Source: Leguminivora glycinivorella
Lineage: Eukaryota > Arthropoda > Insecta > Lepidoptera > Tortricidae
Assembly: GCF_023078275.1 (NCBI RefSeq)
Contig: NC_062984.1
Location: forward strand, 20,246,578 to 20,310,577
Length of the DNA stretch: 64,000 nt
Direction of reading: 5' to 3'
The notes beneath the pieces are model-generated. The model was given only the letters and a program-made list of their open reading frames with translations. It was not told the origin of the DNA and did no database searches. The translations under genes and the position numbers were made by a program. Shown here piece after piece: positions 19,469 to 31,700 of the stretch; position 1 is the stretch's first letter; every line of letters starts with the position of its first letter.

Positions 19469-19577
19469 TTTACGTTGGTACTGGGTTGCCAGTATCAGTA
19501 AACGCGACGTGTCCCGAAAGCACGATCAACGAATGCTCAAATTTCAAAATTCGAATTCTAATTTTTTTAAAGTTTGT
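19469..19577 (-). pseudogene. In-frame duplicate of the host gene's C-terminal coding segment
   Basis: Directly after the stop at 19578-19580 a further 36 codons stay open to a second TAA at 19470-19472. The last part reads LSGHVAFTDTGNPVPT, clearly alike to ISGHLALYAGNLVPT at the end of the main exon. Both copies have the CCAACGTAA ending. A third, shorter remnant with CGAATTTTGAAATT follows near 19445. It would be translated only by stop readthrough or alternative splicing and is otherwise 3' UTR. Confidence 0.6.
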
Positions 19578-19715
19578 TTACGTTGGTACTAAGTTCCCGG
19601 CATACAACGCTAGATGCCCAGAAATCAGGATCAGAACAAGTTGCAGGTTTTGGAACGTCGCGCTGGCTTTGCCTGGGGCAGCGCATTCTTTGTCTCGGTA
19701 TTCGTAGCAGAAATT
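19578..19715 (-). CDS. Host gene exon D (last coding exon)
   Basis: Acceptor TTTCTTTTCAG, then 45 codons and TAA. It begins NFCYEYRDKECAAPGKASA and ends with a hydrophobic segment LQLVLILISGHLALYAG. Small residues (GKASA) before the hydrophobic tail would suit GPI attachment. Phase 0 agrees with exon C. Confidence 0.83.
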   Translation of the reverse strand, partial: NFCYEYRDKECAAPGKASATFQNLQLVLILISGHLALYAGNLVPT

Positions 19716-22700
19716 CTGAAAAGAAATTATGTTATTAGAATAAAAGGTCAAATGAAACTAAATAAAACATACGTTTTAAACTCTTTGGCCAGACTTTTAA
19801 ATCGTTTTTCGCAGCGCGAGAGAGCGTTCCGCCATATAGAGGATTAAAGGAAGCTTTTTCTTTTACTAAAAACAATCCATTTTTAAACAGTTGAGTTGTA
19901 AGTGCTAATAGAATTTAAAAGCAGATTGAATTTTGTGTATCTGTAGTTTTACAGGTAGGTGTTGCATTTCATGTATTTGCAATTTAAATGGGATTGGAGA
20001 TATTCTATATTTGAATAGCTAATTTGATTACAAAATAGGAATAAGAAACAGCATACAGAGTGCACTTCTGGATAATATTGATGTATTTAGTATAGACGGT
20101 CAACCAAATCTTGGCACTACAAAAGGCGCGAAATTCACACATTCTATGGGAATTAAACCTTCACCCTTCACCCTTATATTTTAAATATTTTTTTTACCAT
20201 ACCAACTAATAAAGGCATTCTTTGCTATTCGAAAACGGATAGCAAAATTGCATTTTATCCACAATGAGCGCAAAGTAACTTCATACAAATTTTAACTTAA
20301 TGTCTTAAGCGGGCCGGTAGATTTTACCTATAAATGATGATTCTGAATCATAAATATTGAATAAATTGACGGATTTGATTTACTTTCATGTTTTAAATTC
20401 ATTATTTTGTTCGTGTTGGTGTGGTGAAAATTTTTGTGCTTCACTCGGTGGCAAAGTTTGTTTAACCTTCGTGCCTTGAAACCCTCGCAACGCTCAAGAT
20501 TCCACTTTCTGAACCACTCGCTACACTCGCGGTTCAATATTGGAATCTTTCGCTCGCTCAGGTATCAATATTGGCACGTGCGGTTAAACAACTTTGCCTC
20601 CTTGTAAAACAAATAACTATGCTCGTTAATGATTCCACTAACGTCAAGGTTGGCACGCGCTTTATAAAGAATTGGTCGTGAGTCCTACATTTTTCAAATT
20701 CTCCGCTTCTTTTGTGCCAAGATTTTGGTTGCCCGTTCGGGGCTCAAATTGAAATATTGCCTTTATTTTTTTATCATTTAATTGCAATGCTTAATTTCTC
20801 TGCGACACGTCAGTCGGCGGTGTATCCGCTCTCGAGTAGGTACTGTAATTCTCTGAGGTCGGTACTTTAGTAACTACAGACAAACCTTTATAATATTCGA
20901 AGCCATCTGCTTTAGGAACTTGCTGGTGAACACGGCAGCTTCATCGCCACACGTCCTCTGCACAGTTTCCTCCGAGCAAGACATAAACTCCTGGAACGAA
21001 CTGGAAGAAGAAAAAACATGGTTAAAAGGTATAAGTATTAAGCGTTCTTCGAATTGTGGGGCGCCCTCCACCGGGTGCAGCAACACGTCGCGGGACTGTT
21101 AGACACGTGCAGAGTACTGCAGACTGCACACTGCAAACATCACATATTAACTAACTAAGCTAAGAGTAAAGGTGGTATGGGCATTTCAATTTTGATGATA
21201 CGAGTAGGTAGCGTGCTTACAAAAAGTTTAGGAGCACCTTGTTAAGTAAGTAGATACAAATCCATTCAGTACGTACACTGAATCTGAGCTAAAAGTATCA
21301 AACAAATTGTGTGACAGCGCTACTAGTAATACCAGTACGAGTATATCATTCTAGATGTAGCACTAAACTTGAAAATTCCGCTTAAACGACTTAATAACCT
21401 TTTATCTTGCTTTAGTAAAATCTCAGATAATATTTACTAAGAAACACTAATGATAGGAGCGAAATTCATTTCTAAGTAGTTTGCATTAGGGGGAAAAGGC
21501 AAATCGTTTCCGCGCAAATAGAGGGTACGTTGACAGAACAATGGCTTCGCTTTTAAACGTCTAATTGGAGTGGAAAAGGTTGAATTAAGTTCCATAATCT
21601 TTACGTAACTGGAGATAAACCGTTTATATCTCTCGAAACCTAAGAATGCCATCGCATTTTTTTTTTGACAAGTCGGAAAATTACCATAGGATATCGTCAC
21701 TACTTTAAAAAAAAACTTGTGTCTTTGTCTGTCAATGAAAAGAAAATTGTAGTAAGTATGTATGGAAAGCATATAGACTTACTGCGTTTTAACTTTGAGG
21801 AGCAGCGTGAGATACGAGATTTTTTCAAAGTAGTGACAATATGTATGTATCATGTTTGTGTTGCATAGGTACTCGTATGAACATAGTAGGTGATTATGTG
21901 AGCCCCGTAGAGTACTTACCTAAAAATGGTTTATTGCTATTATTGAAATTGACTGGTAGAAAATGCCTTAAGGCATAGTCTGACAAATGCCTTTATTTTA
22001 TTGTGCATCGAGGTTTCAAATAAATAAACACAGGACGTCCGACGTTTAGAAGATGACGTTGTCCCCAAGGTCTCAAAGAGTACATAGAAGAATATAATGC
22101 GTAAAAATCGTGAAAGTCTAAACCATTATTGAAATATCTAGTTTTTTACTTTATGCACTGTTAGATAGATAGATAGATAGAATACTCTTTATTGGCACAC
22201 CTTAGCAAAAGATACAGTGGAGACAAAACAAATGATTATAAATAGAGGCAGACAACAGGCACTGTTATTTGAGCCTTTCCACTAGCAAAGTTTAAAAAAA
22301 TCTATTAATTTTCATAACCATTTTCCCCGGAAAAAAATACCGTTTTTGTTTATCTTTCCATTGTGCCAGCGTAGGCAGCGATGTGTAAATCCTATGATAG
22401 AGGAATATTTTTAATGGAGAAACTGACCGGCGGCACTGGGAAAGGGTGCAGAAACAATATTTGTTTGCATTGTAAGTATGTTTCGCTGCGCTGTTGAAAA
22501 TTCATTGCAAACAGGGTTTATAGAAGTTTTAATAAAATTGGCGTTGGCATAGGTACATAAGTTTTTCAGATTATACAGCGTTTAAGCCTTTTACGGGAAA
22601 TAAATTAAACCAGACAAAAATCATTAGTGTTAGTGTTAATATTAAGAAGTGTTTTAAGTTAGGTACTCATAATTTAACCCCGTCAATTTTTTTTTTAATT

Positions 22701-25700
22701 AATTCTCAGCAGCTAATGTATTGTATACATGCTTGCGATGACAGTCAATGAAATCAACTGTCAACGAGCGTTGAACGACGTTGCCGTTGAGAGCCCGAGT
22801 TGACGCTCGGACCGAAGCGTTCGGCAGGGCTTGCAGCCGGGCGAGCGTGCGTGTGCGTCCACCCTAAGGCCGTTTTCACATTATCCGATCCGATATCGGA
22901 TGTCGGAAGGATTTCAATAGAAAAAATCCAAGATGGCGCCTGTAATGTATGGGATATCGGTCCGACATCCGATATCGGATCGGATAATGTGAAAACGCAC
23001 TAAGCAGCGTCGATTTAGGACACTTGTATGAGTTTCACATACAACTAACGTACAAACAAGCCATACTGGTGTCGTAGCCGAATGGCATTACTGCGACGCG
23101 AAACGAAAACGAAACGCCGCGAAAGGTAGTCGGGCTCTGTCGCGCCAATACGCAAGAGCGATACAGATAGATATCTACGAGCGTTTCGTTTCGTGAGCGT
23201 TTCGTGAGCGTTTGTGCCATTCGGCTACGTACCCTGATGTGGATTGAAAAGTTTATCAACAAAACTAGTTTTATCTGCAAAACTTGATAGCAATCGATTA
23301 ATTATTCGATAACCACGAAGAATAAAAGTCATTAGCAAAAATACATACAACCTAAAACACCTCATTATCATCTGCATACCGAATGTTTTAAACATTATCG
23401 GCAAATTAACCATTCAATTGAAGTTAGCTCGGATAACGAAGCCATTACCATCGAATGGGTCCCTAATACTGAATAAATTCAAGCAGCATCCTTAAACAGT
23501 TGAATGGTCACAATGGAAGAAAAATCGGACCTTTTGGGTTTGGGACCGCTTCGCCTACGTCCCATTTAGTTACTCTTAACTTATTGTTTTCATTTTGGTA
23601 AACTGTTCTGATTTGTCAACATTCCTACATCGTCGCTGAACTAATATCAAGCTTATTTCCATGGGGTTTATCGTCCTCATTATAAGTAGTCTGAATCATC
23701 TGAGATGATCGTTTTCTGCGCTCTTATCTGTTCAACAAAAGCCTTTGTTTCTATTATCATATCATACAGCGGCTAGCTGGCGCTAAGCTGGAAGTGATTT
23801 CGGAGAATGGGTGGTACGGTAATGTTGAAGAATGGTCAAAATGGGAATATGGACGAGTTACGAAAGTGACGAAAGAGGATTGTACGAAACGAGTCTGAGC
23901 CTAATGGAGGAAAAATCGGGCGTAATGTGGGAGGGACTGATAAAATTGATTGATTGTGCCATTATAGATAAATATTATGGATCGCAAAACACTAATGACG
24001 GTTTGTGTATTGAATAGTAAGTAAAGATTAATCAACGTCGACTTTGCAGATTCACGATTTTGGCCTAAGACTTTACATTTATTTGGACCTAAATCTACGT
24101 AAGATGCTGCTGAGGTCAGCATATCTCTTAGCTACATGATAGTAAAGTGAGTTAATGCATTTTTCATCACACTCGCACAGTAATGTGCTATTGCAGGCAG
24201 GCGGCGCGGAAGTAATAGAAATATCAACTTTTTTTATCGCTTTTCTCTGTTTTTGTTGCAAGTCTATTTGAAAAACATTGCGTGTAACTCAAGGCGTATA
24301 ATATTGAAAACTTGACTCTTTAAAACGCTTCGGCAAGCGGTGGCGATATAACTATGCGTTTCTCTAGAAACTTCCTGACCGCACAGCTAAACTGTGGAAT
24401 GAACGGTATTTCCGGACCAATAAGACCTTCAAAACCTTCAAGAAAAGATCTTAAAGGCCGAAAACGCAGCTCTTTGCCGCCTATATCATAAATAAATAAA
24501 CTTTCTCTCGTCCAATGTGGCACGTTGTAATATAATCCTGAAGTATCTCGTAAAATAGTCTAACCTCACCCGGTTCACAAAGATTCCCGCCCGCCGCGTA
24601 ATTACTTGTAGGAACAGTTCGATCCCGTAAAATATACTAACGAGGACTATTCAATATTCAAGACTCCGACTCTTTGGACTCCCTTGATAACTTCTAGGGA
24701 GCCAGTTCTGTTTTTATAATTTGATACGTTCCCTGCACTGAGAGAAAATACAACCAGTTATAGCGCCTACGTGCTCTTTGGTTCAAACAACATGCTACTT
24801 GACATTTGAATCGGCAATATATTTGAATCAACAAGTCGATTTTATAAAAACAACCTGACACATATTGTTTTAAACATACGTTTGGCTGATTCAAACGGAT
24901 AAACCGCAACAAGTCGAACTTGTTAAATTCACAATGCAAATTTCTCTCAGTGTGCCTTAGTAACTACACTCTGATTGCTTTTAGATATAACTAGCTTTTG
25001 TCCGCGGCTTCGCTCGCGTTAAATTCTAAAATCGCGGAATGCTCCATAAAAACTTCCATCCCCCATTTTAGAGAAGTGGGGGATTAGAAAGAGACAAAAA
25101 GTACCCTATATGTACTCCATCCTTCAACTATCTCCACTTAAAAATCACGTCAATTCGTCGCTCCGTTTTGCCGTGAAAGATGGACAAACAAACAGACACA
25201 CACACTTTCCCATTTATAATACTAACTATGGATTTACCATACGATTAAATAAATAAATGTATTGGTCAAGTTAATGTTTGTCAAAGCGGACCCCAGGCTC
25301 CCATGAGCCGTGGCAATATGCCGGGATAACGCAAGGAGGATGATGATGGTCAAGTTAACGTTTTGGATATTTAAACTTATGTAAGTATCTAAGGTAATTC
25401 TAAGATTATCTTTAAATAAGGAGTAAAAGTTTTAAACGTTTCATTAAGATTAGAGTACCTAAGAAAAGTCCATTTATTTCGCTACATCTAGAAAAGTCGC
25501 ATAAACTGTCAAAATAAAAGTTTTTAGCCCGTTTTTCGTGAGAACCAATCAGCGTTAACGGCTTACACTGATTGGTTCAGCGTAGCTGTTGGCGACTGGC
25601 TGGTACGCGACCTCCTTAATCGTTTGAAATCATGTCACTTTCTATCTATACTTCTTTGAATTATGTCATATTTTGAATCAGTCTGCTTATTGTCACCGAA

Positions 25701-28700
25701 CTATCTGATTGTTTATTACTTAAATTAATTAAAATAAGTGTTTTAAATGCGTGTTTTGATCATCCACATTAAGTTATACAGTCCACAATCCCGCTTTTCT
25801 CAAAATGTCCTTAAATTTCTGGAAATTTTCCTGTGAAAATTCCAATGCAAGTTGCCATTTAGAGCATTCTCTTTAAGGTAAGGTTGTATTACGCAATGTT
25901 CTCAACAGGTTGACGATCGCTTCATTTGATGTTTTAGTTACACACAGTTTATTATCAACTCATCAATAAATGTGCGAAGAACAATACAAAGAACTTTCCA
26001 TGGAAACATTCACTGGAAACTTCTCTTCGGTGCAATGCTAGTTCAGTGGCTTAATGGCGAAATGTCGTCAAAATAAGATCAGAATTATACCAAATTTTGA
26101 AAACAGAATCGGGATTTCGGACACTTTAATTTGTGGAAATCAAATTGTCTAAGGCCAATCTAAAGATGTCTGTATTAGATAATGAGAAAGCTGAAGGAAT
26201 ATTAATTATGTTTACAGTTTGTTGATGAAATATGGGGATCCCGTTTGAGGAATAGCAATAGATTTGCCGGAGCTTGGATCTAATTAATTTTGTGAATACA
26301 ACGAAATACCTGCTGCTATATTTCTACTTAAATTCTTTTACACGCATTCGTAGAAAACATGGTTTGATTTTAAAACTGAGAAGTACACAAATCTTTATGA
26401 TTTTTGGTGTGAGTTTTGTGTCGGTCCACGCAAAATGTACGGTGAAAATAATCCTCTGATATTTATTTCAAAACTTCGTTTATATTTTTTTTATTTTGGA
26501 AATAGTAAATATATTTTGGAAAACTTTCTTATACCTTACGTAGGTAAATATATAAGTCATATCAACTCAAAGTAAAATATACTTGTACGTTAAGTAGTTT
26601 ATACAAAATAAACAGTTTAAGCTCATTTCGACTTAAACACCTGGTAATTTTCTCAGGGTTTCTAGTGTTCTTAAATATTTATGTTTTATACGCTTCAAAA
26701 GTAAATACTCTTAGGTATATTTTAAGCTTCTTATATTTTAAACATAAGTTTATTTATATTGTTTTCTTTAACTGAAATTCTTAAGAGAATTGAAGACTTA
26801 TTAGGACTTAAAAAAGTTTTACAAAAGTGATTGTTGATTGTGCTATGAATCGGTGTTTAAATAAATAAATAAAATAAATATTATAGGACATTGTTACACA
26901 GATTGACTGAGTCCCACGGTAAGCTCAAGAAGGCTTGTGTTGCAGGTACTCAGACAACGATATATATAATATATAAATACTTATATACATAGAAAACATC
27001 CATGACTCAGGAACAAATATCTGTGCTCATCACACAAATAAATGCCCTTACCGGGATTCGAACCGGGACCGCGGCGCAGCAGCAGGCAGGGTCACTGCCG
27101 ACTGCGCCAGACCGATCGTCGAACTGCAAAAGTTTACTGCAAAAGTTCCTGAATTTCATAATTTGACTCGATTTTACGAAAGTTCACAATAACCTTGGTT
27201 TATAAAACTAACAAAAGTTTATTATTTACGTTGACAATGGCCAATAAAAGAAGAGGAAATTGCCGGAATAAGACATTTAGAACAACGAGTTTTCCGCGAA
27301 GGAACATAAAACCTCATAAAACAACCGAAAAGGAGACAAGACTTGGACGTCGAAGCATTATAACCAAAATTATGGGGAAATATGAACGGTCGAGTGGAGA
27401 AAACGAGGGCAAGCGTTTACCCAGTAGTGGTAGACCGGGAACTCCAGGTCACAAAAGTAAGCTAAAGTAAGCAATGAACTGTTCTCAAAATAATTCTAAT
27501 AAACTTAGCTGCATAAGCTTAACCTGTGACTCCCGGCTCAACTACGACTTGGGGCCCATTTCTCGAAGCTACAAGTGGCAGTCAATGTCTAATATGACAA
27601 GTTGGAAAGAGACTTCCGCTTGTAACTTGTAACTTTCAGTTTTGAGAAATGGGCTACTGGTCGCTTTTCTTTCATGTTTGATATCAATTTCAACTGAAAT
27701 AATGAATGCTCAATTGAAGCACCTGTGATCTTGCTTCTGAGGTGCTTGAACTACTCGTCCTAGACCTATTCTACCTTTTACTACATAGAATAGAAAACAC
27801 TATCTAAACTTACCAGCAAACTGTCCTCAGATAATCCTCATGGCTCGTACTGATATCCCTCTGGTCCGTAGAATACTGTTCATTCTTCTGGTGATCATTC
27901 AGATGCGTAAGCGTTACTTCATACTTCTTGCTGCATTGCTCATAGTCCGACCAGAAAATCTTGACGCAGCGAGCGTGTTTCAAGTACTCGTCCTGGTAGG
28001 CGCCGGGTGTGCAAAGCTCTTTCATTCCATCACTGATTCCGGAATATATTTTCCGGAAGACGGTCTGTTCGTGTCTGGACATGCAGGCGCTGGTATAGTT
28101 GTCGATGCAGGTGATTCCGGAGTGCAGTTTTCTGTAAAGAAGAGAAAGAAATCAGTTAAATGTTGAGAAGAGAGGAAGACTAGGGGCATATTTCTCGAAG
28201 CTACAAGTTACAAATTACAATTGGCTGTCAATGTCTAATATGACAAGTTGGAAAGAGACTTCCGATTGTAACTTGTAACTTTCAGTTTTTATTAATGGGC
28301 CCCGGATAGTAATCAGGTATGGATTACTTTCTTGGAAACCATAGATGTAAACTTTGTCGTTTATATTCTTGACATGGTATGAAACCAAACGCGTGCGCCT
28401 ACAATTTTTTTACAGTCCTCTACCGTAGGTTTAAATATCAAGGGTATCGACTAACATAGGTATAAAACGTCAAAACTCATGGTTAGAAGCTCAAGCCAAA
28501 CAACGACAGGAGTTTTTTCAGTCAAGATATTTTAATATCAATTAAATTTAATTGAGCTAATTTGGATCCCTTAAAAATCTCTTCCTATATTAAAAGTGTC
28601 GTTATTGTTATGTAAGTTCTTGTATTGTCATGTTGTAAGTAAATTGTGAAAGTGCTGTGAATTATTCTTATTCAGAGCCTGCTGCGTCCCACAGCTGGGC

Positions 28701-31700
28701 AAAGGCCTCCTCCCTCTTTTTCCATTCTTCCCTTTTTAGGGCTATGTCTGGTCAACACACACCACACAAAAATGAATCCAGGTTATTCCACCATCGCCGA
28801 TGTATTCTGTAGGACCGGTTTGACTCGTAGGGCTCACCAAGTGGTGGTTATCTTGGCCCACAAGTCGTCCGGCATTCTGAATGAAATTTATTATTTTTGT
28901 ACGGATTCCGGACTTCCCACAACGGTTAGTGGACCTAGTCCAGCTTTGTGTCGCAATAAACAACCGCACAATCAATAATTCACCACGCCTGCGGCTTCGA
29001 ACATGATGCCACAACTCATTAACTTGTCAAATGATTAGCAAAAGCTTTTAGAGATGAACCGATTCGGGAAAATCGGAAATAATTTAGTACTGAGAATAGT
29101 GTGTATAATGGAGATTTGTTTTCGAGTTCGGTCTCACATTTCAACTCCGTTATTGGTGTAAGTTTGAGTATGGTATGGAATGGAATGTTAGTACCAAACT
29201 CGCGATAAGGTCACATGCGTTGATGCAACAATGAAAATGATACAATTCATAATAACTAAGACATGCTGATATTTAGATTATTTGGCGAGGGTTAAAATTT
29301 ATAAACAGTACACAGGTAAGCTTAAGAATTATTTTTAATAATTAGCTGATAAAAATGTAAATACTTATATTATACGGATTTGGAAAGATTACTTAGACTG
29401 ATATTGGTGGGCCTACTATTTGTTTCGGATTCGGTAAAATAGGAACTAGGTAAGTTAAGCGGATTTAGTTTCGACCAAACCGCGTGTTACAGAATTAAAA
29501 CTGTTCTGCTGTGTGACGTTGATGTGTCTGTTAACAGTGGTTGATGCAACTGGCCCTTAGAAGAACTGTCTATCCATACTGAATATTATAAATGGGAAAG
29601 TGTGTGTGTCTGTCCGTCTTTCACGGCCAAACAGACGAATTGACGAGATTTTTTAGTTGAAGGGATGGAGACTGGCATAGGCTACTTCTTGTCTCTTTCT
29701 TACCTACCACTTCCCTAAAATGGGAGGGGGGGGTGGAAATAAGTATGGAGCATTCCGCAATTTAACGCGAGCGAAGCGTCTGGCAAAAGCTAGTTCAATA
29801 TAAGTTTTTTTTTGTTCAACAAATCCCTTCTGCCCACCACTAGTTTGGAAAAAACATAAGCCAAAATAGTATACCTTGTTGCAAACACACAAGGCCTACA
29901 AATCATCAGTGGTTTCGGCAAACAAAATTTAAATTCCGTTTATAGTTGAATTTGTTTTGACGTATTAATTAATGGCTTGGTAGTTTCAAAATTGCAAATA
30001 CGAATCACTGGTAATGATTACGGTTTTCATTAATATGTCAATTGCAAATATGCACAATGTTATAATTGGTTTTAATATAGGTAAAATGTTATTTACCACT
30101 TCACTTTATTTTACAGTTTATACAATTATAAAAAAAAATTGCGCGAAAAATTGATGTTATAACATCCGGTTCAAAGGACCATATAAAATCTTTTTTTTTT
30201 TCTTAAACTCACATAATTATCATTTTTTCCTTCTTCTGGCCTTAGAACCTTAAACTAATTAAAATCTTTCGGGTTCCTCATGTAACACTATTATTTATTC
30301 CATTATTTAGTGCTTATAACCAAGAACGATATAATACGAGACTGACAAACCCCATACAAAAAAGCGTACCCCTGAAATGTATGGGTTTTTTAGACTTAAA
30401 ACCAGATGGCGCTGTTTCGCAGCCTGAAAGTAGCCAAAATCATATTTTCCCCAAACCAATATAGAAACACATATTTCTTTATTTTAATATCATGTTATCG
30501 TGTCAATACACATTTTGAAAAAAAAAAATTGTAGGCATCATCACGCGTCATCAAAGTAGTTATAATAGTATTTAATAGGTGGCGCTAAAAATGGAGGTTC
30601 GATTCTGAGTATGAAAATTGTAAATCCATACTAATATTATAAATGGGAAAGTGTGTGTGTCTGTTTGTTTGTCCGACTTTCACGGCAAAACGGAGCGACG
30701 AATTGACGTGATTTTTTAGGTGGAGATAGTTGAAGGGATGGAAAGTGACATAGGCATACTTTTCGTCTCTTTCTAACGCGAGCGAAGCCGCGAGCAAAAG
30801 CTAGTTCTATATAAATAATCCTTGTTATAACTATGCCAGTCAAAAGTTCAAAACACAAATATTTCCCTATTATAAACCGTACAAACAATATTACCGAATG
30901 TTTCAGTGCAGTGAAACTTGATCCCTCAAGAACTCATTGGCTATTCAGCATCCATCCAAACTTAGTCAGCCAGACAACTAGTTTCAAATTGCTATTTACC
31001 ACAAACAAGAACACTAAATTAAGATGAGCTAACTGCGTACTATTCCAACGTGCCATAGAGGAATTTTAGTAAAGAGTGGTAACACCATACGTCAGAATAC
31101 CTCTTAGCCAACGTCATAATCTCTTACGGCCCAGCCACGACATTGGTCTAAACGCGACAGCGGTGAGCGGTAGCCATACGTGCGAATGAAAAGTCCCATC
31201 GCTGTGTCTCGTTCAATGTATGGCCGCCGCTCACCGCTATCGCGCTTAGACCAATGTCGTGGCTGAGCCCTTACGCTAAAGTAAAATCCATAAACCTACG
31301 GACCAAATTGACAAGTAAGTGTGAACGAATGTTGCCACAGTTTGGCCAGTGTCGTTCTTATCGGTATTTAAATTATGATTACATCGTAGATTTAAGGTGT
31401 ACCCAGACGGGACAATGAAATTGGCAATTTGATCGGCTAATCAATATACCAACTTTTTCTGTGATTTCGACAGATTAAAAGGTCTGTAGACCGCTAATTA
31501 GAGATATTTTTTTTATTTCGAAGCAGCAATAATATTATTCGAAAATTATATAGATATTTATGACATACTTGCCATAGCGTGACAGATAATTGATTATCGT
31601 CGGACATGGTATTTTACTTTTTACCTACAGGCTTGGAAACCTTTTTATGTTTTAAAACTAGTGGGTAAAAATGCGTGGCATCCATCCACTACCTCGAAGA

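Noticed and set aside
27040..27118. A tRNA gene on the minus strand
   Set aside because: It is the head of a second SINE family followed by body and (ATTT)n tail.
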